A stretch of DNA of 64,000 nt from Corbicula japonica (GCA_038501625.1 JAZAYU010000012.1:4898001-4962000); one strand, 5' to 3'; shown: positions 12,135 through 25,300, numbered from the stretch's first letter. Made by a program: numbers and translations. The notes: generated by a model from the letters alone, not told the origin.

Positions 12135-13414
12135 TTCTTGGTAGATTTTTTCGAAGGATTCGATCGAAAAAATCAACATAGAGACAAGTAATATTATTTT
12201 CTAAATAACACTTAAGTCTTGCAATTTGAAAACATATCTGCTTCTTTGTGGATTTTAGAATTTATTTATTTTATGATCAAAAACGCAATATAGAGTCATG
12301 GTACTTGACCAAACAAAATATTGTTGTAATAATTGTTATGCGTCTTTATGCAAACTTTAACTTTATATCTTTTAAATCAATTACGTGAACAAGGGACTTA
12401 ATTTGATTAAAACGCCAGTAAGAATTACGGTTCTTTGAATGCAAGCTCAGAATATAAAGATGAACAAGCTTGAAAACATTATGCGCAGTTTAAATGAAGT
12501 TGTTAAGAGCTTTCAAACTTTGTCTATGGTTAAAGTGTTTTTTAAGACACTAAGTGCAAAAGGGGCATAACTGTAGTAAATACTAACGGCAGAATTATGG
12601 GACATGCATTGTCAATGTATAGAACGAATATTTCTGCATATGAGGTTAGCTGTTATCAAGAGTTTGAAACCGGTTAAAGTTTTTGAAGACAGAGAGTCTG
12701 ACCGACGGAAAGCATTAAGCCCGGATAAGGCGTCGCAATCAGGGTTAAGACTGACCATTCTATGAAGACCAGCTCAGGATGTTTTAAATTTTAAAAATTA
12801 CGTATAAATCACACATCACTATATTTACCACATCTTGGTCAAACGACGACATACAAAAGAGTATAACTCTAATAATTATAAACATCAAATGGCACACCGC
12901 ACAATTTACGATATGCCGGCGGGGGAAGTTACAACGCTATTAGAAGCGAATAGAAAATGTCATCTCCATAAGAACATAACCACACAATTCTCAAAACATG
13001 TATAACACTTGGCAATATTTATATTCTATTTTCATATTTTTGGCTACTTTATGTTGTTGTTGTTGTTGTTGTTTAATTTTAACGCTACTAAGTGTGCGTT
13101 TGTTTTACTTTTTGCCTTCATTATTATAAATAAACCCCAATTAGTGATTAAAGTACACTTGTAATAATAACGTGACAACGACGATTACCCGGTATCAAGT
13201 TAATTCCCAATTCTTTATTTTGTTAACACAATTACAAAATTAAGAATCTGGATGGATCAAGAAGAGGTTCATTGGGGATGCTCGAACTTTTTTGGCAGCG
13301 ACATTTATTTAATTTCATGTGGATTTTGACCGACAAAATGGAAACTGTTATGCAACAGCCCTAAGGCCGCCCCAAACGAAATCAAGTCCTGGAATTCTTG
13401 CATCCGACCCTGGG
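12135..13414. other. Non-coding region with old repeat fragments and a TTG microsatellite
   Basis: 12540-12760 holds a fragment with AAGGGGCATAACTG, TATGGGACATGCATTGTC, GTCTGACCGACGG and CCGGATAAGGCGTCGCAATC, the style of bivalve dispersed repeats. A (TTG)n microsatellite lies near 13051-13073. No gene is supported. Confidence 0.5.
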
Positions 13415-13556
13415 CTGAAGGTTATAAAACTGAGTTTGGAAACCAGTCTCAAATCTCAAGCATCTGATTGGCTGAAATGGCGACCAGTCGCCATTTCAGC
13501 CAATCAGATGCTTGAGATTTGAGACTGGTTTCCAATCTCAGCTTTATAACCTTCAG
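13415..13556. mobile_element. CCAAT-palindrome MITE, copy A
   Basis: A nearly perfect 142-bp hairpin. The termini read CTGAAGGTTATAAA and its inverse. Each arm carries CAGTCTCAAATCTCAAGCATC, then GATTGGCTGAAATGGCGAC up to the centre. The centre thus pairs two CCAAT boxes and two ATGGCGAC (YY1-like) sites head to head. It belongs to the family seen also at 19337, 21096, 22192, 26583, 33829-34198 and 43200. It encodes nothing; the open frames through it are accidental. Confidence 0.9.
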
Positions 13557-14609
13557 GCCGGGGCTACATGGCATTGCACGTGTAAGGCCACAAAGTAGGA
13601 TCTCTTAACAGCTCGAAGAGGTTTGTGTGTTCTTTGAAGAGACATGCAGAATGAAAACTTAGATGAAATTTTTGCGACAAACTGTTAAGCAAAGTAGATA
13701 TGTTAAAATTAGTGTTTACAAGAACAAAATAAACATTATTTTTTTCAATTTTATATGAAATGGACGTACCATCTGGAAGACAAGAGTTAAATTCTCCATA
13801 TCCATGTTGATAAGTTAAGAATTAACCACGCAATAGTCCTTAACACTGATTAGTTAAACACGCAACATTCAATAAACACTTGTTACATTGTATTGCTGCT
13901 CAATTACTTAAATTTGTGCACAGTTTGTAAGCTTGTGTACAGTGCATGATTTTGCATTTTCGTATTCAGTGGTTAAGTACAACCGCAAGCTATCCATCAA
14001 GACGCGTGTTATTTTCGGAAAATATGAATAAATCAAAACCTTCACGAGGAACAACAATCTGCAGAACCATATGAGGGTTTTGTTCATCATATCATTCAAT
14101 ATCCGAAGTTGACAGTGTTTAAAATGAAGTACAGGCACATGTGGGCAGATAATCCATTATGGGATTACAGTAATTCATAATTCATGATATTTATAAAACC
14201 TTAATGGAAACGTATTGTACGTTTTCGATAAAAAGCCAGTCACGTGACAGAGATGTGCATTTATATATGGGTTATCAGAAAATTGTTTATAAATTTACTA
14301 TCGCCATGTTCAGTCAATGAATACTGAGAAATTGGAGCACAAAATATAACTCCTATCTGCCTTTAGAGAATTCTTGGTTAGATAAACAGAGTCTACTTAT
14401 CCATCATCAATAATGAATTACCAATAAAAACAAACAACAGTGCATTCTGTATTCTACGGCGCTGTCGTAGAATATAAAGTCTCGCAATTTACAATTCCAC
14501 GTTATCATATAAGATGTTTTCGTGTATTAAGGCTGCCTATTCGAAGTTCAGGGTGGAATAATTCAATGCCAAAGGTGTGGTTATAAATGTCTGCAAATAA
14601 CAGAGAAGA
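13557..14609. other. Non-coding AT-rich region
   Basis: No convincing gene; the 76-codon minus frame at 13908-14138 has no motif. A short inverted pair TTCTACG/CGTAGAA lies near 14452-14472. Confidence 0.45.
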
Positions 14610-16040
14610 AGTGATTCGTTGGCTTATCGTGATACAGAGTCATGACGTATAAAATTCAATTCTTAGGCTAATCACGATACAGAGTCATGACGTATAAAAT
14701 ACAAGTCTTAGGCTTATCACGATACAGAGTCATGACGTATAAAATACAAGTCTTAGGCTTATCGCGATACAGAGTCATGACGTATAAAATACAATTCTTA
14801 GGCTAATCACGATACAGAGTCATGACGTATAAAATACAAGTCTTAGGCTTATCGCGATACAGAGTCATGACGTATAAAATACAAGTCTTAGGCTTATCAC
14901 GATACAGAGTCATGACGTATAAAATACAAGTCTTAGGCTTATCACGATACAGAATCATGACGTATAAAATACAAGTCTTAGGCTTATCGCGATACAGAGT
15001 CATGACGTATAAAATACAAGTCTTAGGCTTATCACGATACAGAGTCATGACGTATATAATACAAGTCTTAGGCTTATCACGATACAGAGTCATGACGTAT
15101 ATAATACGATTCGTAGGCTTATCATGATACAGGGTCATTACGTTTATTATACAATACGTAGGCTTATCTCGATTTAAGGATTGAATCGATAGTTGATGGT
15201 TTCCATTTGGGTATGGAAAACAGTTGGGTTGTTTAAAGTGTGTGAAGCCCGAAGTGCTTCACGCGTACTTTAAACAATCCAACTGTTTATGACGTGTATT
15301 ATGCAATTCTCATAGGCTTATCATGATACATGGTCATGACGTATATTATACAATACGTAGGCTTATCTCGATAAAGGGTCATGACGTATATTATGCTATT
15401 TGTAGGCTTATCATGCTACAGGTTTATGACGTATATTATGCAATTCTCGTAGGCTTATTATGATACAGGTTCATGACGTATATTATGCAATTCTCGTAGG
15501 TTTATTATGATACAGGGTCATGACGTTTATTAGCCAATTCGTAGGCTTATCACGATAAAGGGTCAGGATGTATATAATACGATTCGTAGGCTTATCATGA
15601 TACAGGGTAATGGAGTATAAAATAAGATTTGTGGGCCTATCACGATACAGGGTCATGACGTATATGAAACGATTCGTGGGCCTATCACGATACACAGTCA
15701 TGGCGTATATAAAACGATTTGTGGGCATATCACAATACATGGTCATGACGTATATAAAACGATTCGTGGGCCTATCACGATACAGGGTCATGACGTATAT
15801 ATTTAAAGATTTGTGGGCCTATCAGGATAAAGGGCCATGACGTATATAAAACGATTTGTGGGCCTGTCACGATACAGGGTCATGACGTATATAAAATGAT
15901 TCGTTGGATTAGCACTATATAAGGTCATTACGTATATAATACGATTCTTGGGCTTATGACGACAAGGGGCCATTAGGTATATAAAACGATCCTTGGGCTT
16001 ATCACGATACAGGGTAATGACGTATATTATATAAATCAAA
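14610..16040. repeat. 45-bp minisatellite, about 27-30 copies, split by a hairpin island
   Basis: Units read GGCTTATCACGATACAGAGT, then CATGACGTAT, then AAAATACAAGTCTTA. Block one runs to about 15175 and is very homogeneous in its middle. Block two runs from about 15296 to 16040 and is more diverged. Between them, 15204-15288 is a long inverted repeat (arms AACAGTTGGGTTGTTTAAAG and its imperfect inverse). Because 45 is divisible by three, frames stay open on both strands (14803-15138 minus, 14822-15127 plus). That is expected by chance for such a repeat, so I do not call a protein. Nearly every unit carries TGACGTAT, a CRE half-site-like motif. Confidence 0.92.
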
Positions 16041-18336
16041 CGAATACGCAAGGATTCAATATAACCGTTGTTAGTTTCTAAAATGTTGTTTGGAGATCAA
16101 ATAACACTAGAAGATAATTGGGGAATCGGGCGAAAGAAATACCTTTCATTTAGTCAAGAAAAAGAACAAGAGAATAACTGTACACAGTTCTTACCTTATT
16201 ATTGCTTGCAAAATTTAAGTCCGCATTGATCAGTAGCCACACAACAGTTGGAGCATAGCTTGCAAAACTTATAAATCTGTGCCCTTACAAAAACAATTGC
16301 AGTTTATTCATTTTATTACTTGCACAGGTAAACACATGCATACTTTATTTACATACCTGAAAAACCCGGTATCAGGTATCAATTGTCATAAAATTAATGA
16401 TAACCTATGTACACAACCCTTGAAAGAAGGCCCGGGAACAGGGAAATATACTGTTATTATCAATGATTATATGTTTCAATTGTATTCCGGTAATTTTGCC
16501 CGTCTTTATGCGACCGATTGATTTTGAAAATTAGGATGGCGTGTCATTTGTTTTCATATAACAATATTATTTCATTAACAATTATATATATTTAAAAAGT
16601 ATACTACTCAAAATTTGGTAAGGGTCACTTTTGTAGTTTGTTAGTTTTCCCGCTAATATAATTTTACACTAATTTTTCAGTTTAATAATTCAACTCAGAT
16701 GTTAAATTCCTCGGTTTCATCAAATAAACAAATTGAATGCAATCAAAAGTAATGGTTAACCTTAACAGTGGCATTTCCTACAAAAGTGGCCCCTATCTAT
16801 TTTTGAGCAGAATATATTACCGGTAGATGTGTCACGTGATATATACATTTATTTTTTAAATACGAAATTTGCGAAACAAACGCTATATAGTTTTTAATAC
16901 TTTAATGATTCTACTCTGAAAATTGCAATAAAAATAAATGAAACAATACCTATAGGTAACAGTTTTTTATACAACCACATTACTTTCTAGTTCTCTGTTA
17001 TCAGTGATTGTACACCTGTCACCTCCTTATGTGTGTGAAGTCAGCTGCCAGTAAAATTGGCGAACGGCAACTGGAAGCTCATTTCACACTTCAGATTCCA
17101 ACTTAAACGAGTTTTCGAACTGCAAAAGGCAACTGGCAGCTGGCTGCTAACTTTCGATTTAAGTCCAACTTATTAGTCACTTAAAAGGAAAAGTGGACTA
17201 ATTTTGGCCAAGAAACAGTTGCCCTGTGGAATTTGCTGACGTTTATACCGATCAGATTTTAATAACTTTTTGGAGTCTGGTTGATACTCTAGTATCAGAA
17301 AAAGCCAAGATATGAAAGACAGTCTCTCCTTTTAAGAGGTGCTATGTTTCAATACTTTAGTCGCCGAAAGAAGGCAAAACAGGTTGGATTCGTTGGAAGG
17401 ATGGAAGAGGGCCAATATTAGACGAAAAGGAAAACAGCTTGTTCAATGTTAAAAAAAATGTATAAAATCAAGTAAAACGAACTTACCAAGGACATCGTTA
17501 TAATGCTTCCTAAATCCATGTTTACTTGTATAATGTTACACTATTTGGTAAAACACATAATGGATGCAATACATAGTTTTATCAAAGTTTATCCTTGACT
17601 GTTTTAAAGTGCATGCCAGTATTTTTTTTTTTTCGTTCCCGTTGAATCAATCTTAACAACATAGCTTTCAGTATTTAACTTTAACCACAAGTTATCAGTC
17701 TATAGGCGTGTAATTTGAGATTTTCATAATAATTTGGATAAAGGATTAATTTTACAATCTTATCAGTTACATAGTATATTTAGAAAACTGTTAAAAATTG
17801 CAACATTAGGTGTGCAAGTAATCCATTTCTAGCTCGCAGCATTGATTATTCATGATCAACAAGGTATCCAACGTAACAATTATTTGCTAATGGGAATGCA
17901 TGCTGAGAATATGAAAATTTTGTTAAAGCAATGAAGTGATGCGGCGTATTGCATGCCGCAGTGACGCCGTGGTGTCCAAAAAAGTATTCGTTCAGATACT
18001 GTGCATAATTTTACTCCGCAGTGTTTTAATTTTCGCGTATTTTGCGCCATCAAACTAATGAATAACTAATTTTATTAAAATAAAACAAGTACGCGAATTT
18101 ATGCCCACGCGAAAATGTGATATATGTCTTCACAGCGAAATATGATCTCCGAGAAATTAAATTCAATCAATAGAATAATAATTATGGACTGGACTAAACA
18201 GTTCCAGTTGACTGGAAAAGTCGAACCATTTTGGTAATTTTTCATCTAGTCTCTAGAAACAGCATTTTGCCGTTATTGAGATTTTGATAATTTTCTTTTA
18301 ATCGATGGATAGGATTCGGAGGAGTGTGGCAAGCCC
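16041..18336. other. Non-coding region with degenerate repeat pieces
   Basis: No gene is supported. 17030-17165 contains duplicated GGCAACTGG(A/C)AGCT pieces in a small imperfect inverted/direct arrangement. 18005-18165 is rich in TTTTCGCG/GCGAAAA/GCGAATTT, like the fragments near 6750, 8850, 47300 and 51770-52022. Confidence 0.45.
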
Positions 18337-18577
18337 TTAACCCTTTCCTCCATAGATACACCTTTGTTTCATGGGCGAACAGTGTAGATCCATATCAAGC
18401 GGCACATCCATGCCGTCTGATCAGGATCTAAACTGTTCGCTTTTTCATTTGTTAGATTATTTCTGACGAAAATACGACCAGTGCAGATCCTGATCAGACG
18501 GCACGAATGTGCCGTCTGACCTGGATCTACACTGGCCCCACATGCGTGAAAAGGTGTATATATGGAGGAAAGGGTTA
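18337..18577. mobile_element. Nested-palindrome MITE, copy 1
   Basis: The outer inverted repeats are TAACCCTTTCCTCCATA at the left and TATGGAGGAAAGGGTTA at the right. Inside lie two further hairpins, each of the form AGATCCTGATCAGACGGCAC ... GTGCCGTCTGACCTGGATCT. The element is about 240 bp and non-coding. Related copies lie at 25730-25970 and 30265-30478, with a fragment near 42070-42125. Confidence 0.88.
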
Positions 18578-18658
18578 TGGTAAGAAATTACAATAGTGCT
18601 TATCTATCTGTTCAAGCAGTATGAATGTTGGATAGAAAGTCGACAGGCACACACTTAC

Positions 18659-18876
18659 ATTTAAACACCCACTCAAAAATTCTACATATTGACTGAGGAA
18701 CGGGAAGGGCATACTTGAAAGCCTTAAATCTTTGAATGCACCCTACCATCAAACCTACACACTTATGTTTAATACATGCAACTGAGTCTCTCATATAATT
18801 CAAAATCTTAAATACCCCTTCCTGAGCTGTAACATTTTGGACAAGTTCAATCTCGGACAAGTCCACTATTGTATTC
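18659..18876 (-). CDS. Possible internal exon of an unknown gene
   Basis: A 218-nt open stretch on the minus strand lies between an acceptor (TATATAG, AG at 18878-18877) and a donor GTAAGTG (GT at 18658-18657). It would encode about 72 residues starting NTIVDLSEIELVQNV and including MRDSVACIKHKCVGLMVGC and RIFEWVFK. It starts and ends in phase 1. I recognise no family. No neighbouring exon was found, so it could be an orphan exon, a relic or chance. Confidence 0.25.
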
Positions 18877-19336
18877 CTATATACAAGTGTTAAAACTTAC
18901 AACAGTAAACATGGATAGGTTTTCTCTTACAATAACCTGTACGGACGCCTTGAAATCCGCCCTAAAATCTCGAATTTCTCGTGCAGCACGTTTTGGTGTT
19001 AAAAAACGATTTTAACTGCAAACACAGTAAATAAAAAAAATAGAAAAAATTACGAAAATTTCATAGTTTCTAAAGGTAAATATGTATGTTATATAGACAT
19101 AGATAAACACCAAAAAGTAAGTTATTAAAGACACGATATAAATGCATATACATGTAAAAAGTAAACTTACTATTACGGAGAAAGCAAGAATATATCTCAA
19201 AATATCCATGTTTATAATTTTGGATATAAATACTAGTACGTATGTATATTAAGTCATTCACTACACTGATTTTTGAATGTTCTGTAGATAAACTTGCGTT
19301 TAATCCAATTACTAAGTATGTGCACGATTTATTCTT

Positions 19337-19411
19337 CAGTCGCCATTTCAGCCAATCGGATGCTTGAGATTTGAGACTGGTTTCCAATCTCAGTTTTATA
19401 ACCTCCAGCCC
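19337..19411. mobile_element. CCAAT-palindrome MITE, half copy B
   Basis: Only one arm of the hairpin family is present, from CAGTCGCCATTTCAGCC to ATAACCTCCAGCC. The sequence to the left (GATTTATTCTT) is unrelated, so the other arm has been lost. Confidence 0.8.
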
Positions 19412-20129
19412 AGATCTGTCAACAAATCCGCGAAAATAAGCACTAGCAAAAACATGGCCAGTAGGTTACAGTTCAACACATAACACTCACTGGTCACTTC
19501 AAGATCCTTCAAGATCGAATTTTGGCCAAAAATCAGGCTCTCGGCAAACAATATTAACTCGCTAAATGTTAGTTTAGGCTTCAGAGTAATAATATGTGGA
19601 TGCAGTAACTCCAGAAATAATTTAATTTGGAAGACCTTGATTATTTCCCCTTTTCCAGTTAGTGTTAAAAGTCGGATTTGAGTCTCTTCAAAATGGTGAA
19701 GGCATAAAAATATTTTGCATTTCAATTAATGCATTTCGATTACAATTACTGTAACTTTAGTCAAAAGTGGAAACCGAAACGTAACTGTTAAGAGATAATT
19801 GAAAGTCGTCCGTGATAAAATTAATATACGGAATGATATTCCTCTCCTCGTGATCACTTTCGGCATAAAACCCATTTACGTCTGAAACTGTGGGCCTAGA
19901 AAGTAGTTCCATTACCTCCTTTTTGAAAATTCTGTAACACGATAACGATGCGAAATGTTATCAATTCTCGGCTCGTGCAATTTGAAAAATTTGAAGTTAA
20001 AGTTTTAGACCCATAAAGGACGAGTCATTCGACTTATTTGCAGAATTATAAATGAAAAATAAAAAATATGAAAAAACAACAACAACAACGGTTCCCTCGA
20101 ATCTTGGTTTTCCCAATCCCAGCGTCGCA

Positions 20130-20650
20130 CACGTGAAGGATACTTATAACGTGATTCCATGTAAAAGATACTTATAACGTGATTCCACGTGAAAGATACT
20201 TATAACGTGTTTCCAAATGAAGGTACTTATAACGTGATTCCACGTGAAAGATACTTATAACGTGATTCCACGTGAAAGATACTTATAACGTGAATCCATG
20301 TAAAAGATACTTAAAACGTGATTCCACGTGAAAGACTTATAACGTGATTTCCAAGTGAAGATACGTCTAACGTGATATCAAGTGAAATATACTTATAACG
20401 TGATTCCAAGTGGAGATACTTATAACGTGATTCCATGTACAAGATGCTTACATTGTGTAACGGGATTCCACGAGAAAGATACTTATAACGAGATGCCAAG
20501 TGAAGATACTTATAACGTGATATCAAGTGAAAGATACATAAAACGGGATTCCACGTGAAAGATTCTTATAACGTGATTCCAAGTAAAGATACTTATAACA
20601 TGTTTCCAAGTGAAAGATACTTTAACATGATTTCACGTAAAATATACTTA
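20130..20650. repeat. 28-bp minisatellite with E-box, about 18-19 copies
   Basis: Units follow GATACTTATAACGTGATTCCACGTGAAA. Several contain a perfect CACGTG E-box; others carry CAAGTG or CATGTA. The array grows more degenerate towards its right end and then runs into AT-rich sequence (20650-20760). Confidence 0.9.
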
Positions 20651-21095
20651 ATTTTTTCCCATTTTTCCATTTCTGTTATGTTAACTGATAAATATACACA
20701 TTCTTTTTTAAAATATGTAAAAAAATGTGTCTGTTTTTTAACGTTTAGAAAATAAAATATAAAAGCCGCGATCTGCACATTCAATATCTGACTGTAGATG
20801 TTTAGATTGTAGCATAACATGTAACAAGCTGATGTGATTAAACGCTTGACGACCACAAAATACATGTGAGGAAGATTTGTGTAAATCTAGTTAGTGTTAG
20901 GTTTACTGACAAATTAATGAAGATAGATTTGTATATTATATGTGACGCAACATGAAAAAATGGAGCTTAATTACTTTGCAATAAATTAAGACCCTGATCT
21001 ACATGATCTGAACATAATGTCAACTGTTTTCTAGATGTATTGAAAATGTTGTTTTTTTCTGGTTAACTGGCGAAGCGTGCATGACCATGATCAGA

Positions 21096-21239
21096 TCCCA
21101 AGGTTATAAAGCTAAGATTGGAAACCAGTCTCAAATCTCAAGCATCTGATTGGCTGAAATGGAGACTGGTCGCCATTTCAGCCAATCAGATGCTTGTGAT
21201 TTGAGACTGGTTTCCATGCTCAGTTTTATAACCTTGGGC
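21096..21239. mobile_element. CCAAT-palindrome MITE, copy C
   Basis: Near-perfect hairpin with termini CCCAAGGTTATAAA and its inverse. The core again reads GATTGGCTGAAATGG ... CCATTTCAGCCAATC. The two arms differ at only a few bases. Confidence 0.9.
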
Positions 21240-21394
21240 ACTGACTGCGTAGATGCGCATGCCGTAAGCCTCATTTTATCATGATGCGACACAAATAGAT
21301 AACTTCCATTCACCGTAAAAAGCCATATTTAAGAAATGATACGTTAACATTGATGTAGTGGACTGAATATGATTAATTCAGAACTTCTTATTAA

Positions 21395-21545
21395 ACTAGA
21401 ATGCCCCACTGCTGCAACAACATTTTGTAATTATAAAAGGCCATAACTCTGGTAAAAATGGCCATAGGAAAAAATCCTTTCTTAACGATCATCTACACAT
21501 CCTGCTCGATCAATTTCCATATAAAATGCGTAAGGGTCAATACAT
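21395..21545. repeat. Fragment of the GGCCATAACTCTG dispersed repeat
   Basis: It shares ATGCCCCACTGCTGCAACAA, GGCCATAACTCTGGTAAAAA and ATCCTGCTCGATCA with the fuller copies at 32950-33208 and 43935-44220. The GACGGACGG end is missing here. Confidence 0.7.
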
Positions 21546-22191
21546 TTAAATTTAAAAAAGAAAACAAAGCAGAAGCAAATACAAACATAAGTGACTTCAA
21601 AATGTCTTGTAGACATACGACACAAATAATGGATTAAAAAACTACCATATTTCAGTTCTTAAAAACTATCTAGGGAAACATGCCCTTATATAATGGGTTT
21701 CGCCCCCATCACCTCCATTCCAAAGTGAACTATAGATCCGCCTCCGAACGTGGTTTAATTTTATACCTCTTAAAACGAAATATTTTGCTTAAGGAGCTGT
21801 TACACAAATGCATTGTTAAGATCAGTTTTTTTCTTGTCCCCAAAACATTGTTAATAATAGGAAGAATGATATAATATTTTAAATATTTACCTCTTAATTG
21901 CTTATGTTATTTAATATCCAAACAGTTCTGTTCCTATTTAAGTAGCAATTTTATAGTGTTGCGATTCAGTCAGGTAAGTAAAACTATGCTAGTAATGTTT
22001 ACCTCAAAATCGTTTTATAGTATGTAGTAGTATCAATTGTCACATCGTGTTGAACGCTTTTTGTATCGAAGGGAGACAACAAGAATTAGCATTTGCTACA
22101 GGCTTAATCGATTTGTCGCCCCTTCAATATCAAAATTCTAAGATTTCAAGAACTTAATGAGCGTGTAATTATACTCATTCTTTGACACCAG

Positions 22192-22340
22192 GTCCCAAGG
22201 TTATAAAACTGAGAATGGAATTTAGGCTCAAATCTCATGCATCTGATTGGCTGAAATGGCGACTGGTCGCCATTTCAGCCAATCATACGCTTGAGATTTC
22301 TGACTGGTTTCAAATGTCAGTATTACGATCTTCAGCCCGG
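22192..22340. mobile_element. CCAAT-palindrome MITE, copy D (diverged)
   Basis: The left terminus is TCCCAAGGTTATAAAACTG and the right ends with TACGATCTTCAGCCC. The arms have more mismatches than in copies A, C and G (for example ATACGC for AGATGC). The 146-codon plus frame at 22291-22731 starts inside it and is not supported as a gene. Confidence 0.85.
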
Positions 22341-25300
22341 AAATGTAATGGCCGGCGAAAGGTCTAAATTCTATGTGATTAGTCTTGTAGACAGATATGA
22401 ACCACAATACTGTATGAAAATACTCTATACTAAAACAAATCTATCTTTATCTTTCAATCTTAAACGTAATGACGCAGTTTCGCATTTAAAGCGCCTATCT
22501 ATGCTGGAGTTTTCTCATATTTTCTTGTTAACCAGCGAAGCTGGTTTTACTTATCATAATTCTGAAACCGGTTTCAAACCAAAACGAGGCACTGGCAACC
22601 GGCGATTTACGCATTTCAGAGTAATCAGAGCAAGCAAAGTAGTCCAACTTTTCTGTTACGTGTTAAAGTTGGCTCTTGCCACGTTAGTATCGCTAAAAGA
22701 ATACTTGACTGCTTCACTGCGCTGTCCCTAACTCAGAACACAATCGACAACAGTAAATCAATTTTATCTGGGTGTTGTAGCCGCCAGGGATTCTTTAGCG
22801 AGCCACAGATATGTTACCTTTAGGTAGAGATATAAACGATATTCCCAATGTTAGGATATTACAATAGCCAAATCGTCGCCGAAATTCCAAACCGACGTAT
22901 GAAGCATTTTCATAGTTTTGAGAAAAAGGCATTTGAAGTTTCAGACATCAATAACGTTTTTGTCTTTTGACGGATATCCTTGATTTTTTCTATGATGCTT
23001 TGTTTTGCCATCAATAACTTATATCTTATTTTATATAAGTGTAAATAAAATATAATTTGTTTTATATAATAAAAACAAAAATTATTATACGCCTTGTTGA
23101 CATTTATTGACATAAAAGATTAGTTCCATAATGCCATACTGACTTACGTCAGTTTGAAATTCTAGTTTTGTCCTAATATGACTAGAAACTAATAGGAAAA
23201 TCAAATTAAATATTTTCCCTGAAAAATAAACGCAAAAATATAATTGCATTTAATGCCAAATAATAAAAATAACAATCTTAATACAATGCCGTAATTGTCC
23301 TTCGTCTATGAAAAACTATTAAACAAAACAAAAGAAAAAGACTGTACTAAGGATATTTTGAAGAACCCTTTATTTATATGTTCATCGTTTTCTTGACTGA
23401 CTAGTGTAGTCTTATGAATAGAAACTAATAGTGAATAAATTACCTTGAAAATAAACGGATATTAAAATGGCATTTAAAGCAAAAGAAGCTAACAGTAACT
23501 GTCTTAACAGTCTTTGTTTGTAAATGGCATCCTCTAAAGACAATTTAAACTCGACAAGCAGTGTCAGTATTTTTGTATATTTCAAAGACATTTACTTTTG
23601 AAAAGGGTATTCCATTAAAATTGGGACCTAGGCTTGATTTCTTTTATTCATGATGCGTCTTCATTTGGATAATATTAAATGGGTTACTCTAATGAGTGTT
23701 TATAAGATAACAAATCAATATACAGCATTTGTCATGTATAATGGTCCAAATGAATGTGAAACAGGTACTCATACTTTGCAGTAAGTTTCTTTGCAAAACA
23801 TGCAAAAGAACAAACACAAAGACAGAATGCTTTGGGGTATTGTTAAAAAAATATATCTGATTTAATTTACATGCAAATGCATAAGAATAACTTTTAACAG
23901 GAGTTTTTACATCAATGCGGAACTTCTGTTTATCCGAAATGTACAGTATCCGAAAGATGTACTTCTATGATACATGACAACTCACACTGATTAAAGTATT
24001 TTTGCTTCCAATTATCAAATAATCTTAAATGTATATGCTATAAAAACACTAAATAAAGTACAAATACTTGCATTGCTTTGTGCATATATGCAAATATAAG
24101 ATACAAATTATTGAAGTTATGAAGATTTTCATTCATCGGCAGCCATGTTTTCCCTGAAAGGCTGATTCTGATTGGCCCTTTTGTTACGGCACTTTGGAAA
24201 TAACCACTAACGATTAATCATGACTTACGTCTTCGTGGAATTGAATTTTTGTCTATACAGATTAGTTCCACACGGATATAACTCATATAGTCTTGTAGAG
24301 CTTAAAAAACGAACACAACGGTACCAAACACTCAATATTGCCAAAAAATGACCTACGTCCCTCTGGAATTAGGGCGACGAAATATTAATTCTGAAATATT
24401 TAATATATCTTTTCTGCTAATTCAAAGCTCAAAATAACAGTGATAACATTTGTTTGTTTTGTCATTTTAAAGCCATTTCAATATTGGACGTTTGTTCCGC
24501 GGCTAAACTGTTTGTTTCACGAAATATTTTTTTATTCTTATCATTAACAATAACGATAATGATAAATTTCCATCTTAGCATATTTTTCTTCAATTGTCCC
24601 CTTTATGAAATCAATGCGCAAATGCTTTCACTTGAAATTTTCAAGACATATTGCGAACATTTGTTTATTATTTGACGATAGGCCTTTATTAGCGATGTAA
24701 ATCACTGAACATGAAGCAATCATAATTGCTGAATATTTTTATCTATTGGATTTCCACATATAAGCGTGAACAGTAAACAGTAAACATTTGAGATGTGTAA
24801 ACTTTTACAAATTAAAACACGTATACCGGATATTACTCGTACAGAAATAAGGACATGTAAGATTTACAGATCTATGTATTCGAAACATGCTACGAGCAAG
24901 CGCGGTACGTGTCCGGCTATCAAGTACGTGGCAGGAGACACGTCGACAATAAGGCCATCAGTGGTCCAAGGAACGGACTACGATTTGTTTCAGGAATAAT
25001 GAATAATTTACATTTTTTCCAAAGGTGAATATGTTTACTAGGTTTAAGTTTTCGATTAAGCCAGAGATGACTACTATTTTTGTTCGGAGTACATGAAATC
25101 AGAGGCGCAGTAACACATTGAATATGCAAATGTCAGTGGCGTCACAATTTCCCGCGCTTTGAAGAAAGCCAAATAACAGTAAAAGTACGTGTGAATATAG
25201 AGGACAAACCATGATGAAGCCTAAAATTAAAAACGACACATTTGTCTGCTGAAACTGATGTTATATGAACGGATTGTAAGCTAATGGGCATTTATCCCAG

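Noticed and set aside
13319..13522. Shared peptide of VIKLSLETSLKSQASDWLKW type seen at several loci
   Set aside because: The peptide is the translation of the CCAAT-palindrome MITE arm and appears wherever the element lies, in either orientation; it is not a conserved protein.
14803..15138. Repeat protein encoded by the 45-bp array (either strand)
   Set aside because: Frames stay open because 45 is a multiple of three and the unit lacks stops. Both strands are open at once, there is no start context or non-repeat domain, and neighbouring units outside the block shift frame.
22291..22731. 146-codon plus-strand frame
   Set aside because: It starts inside a palindromic MITE, has no recognisable domain and continues over decayed repeat-like sequence.
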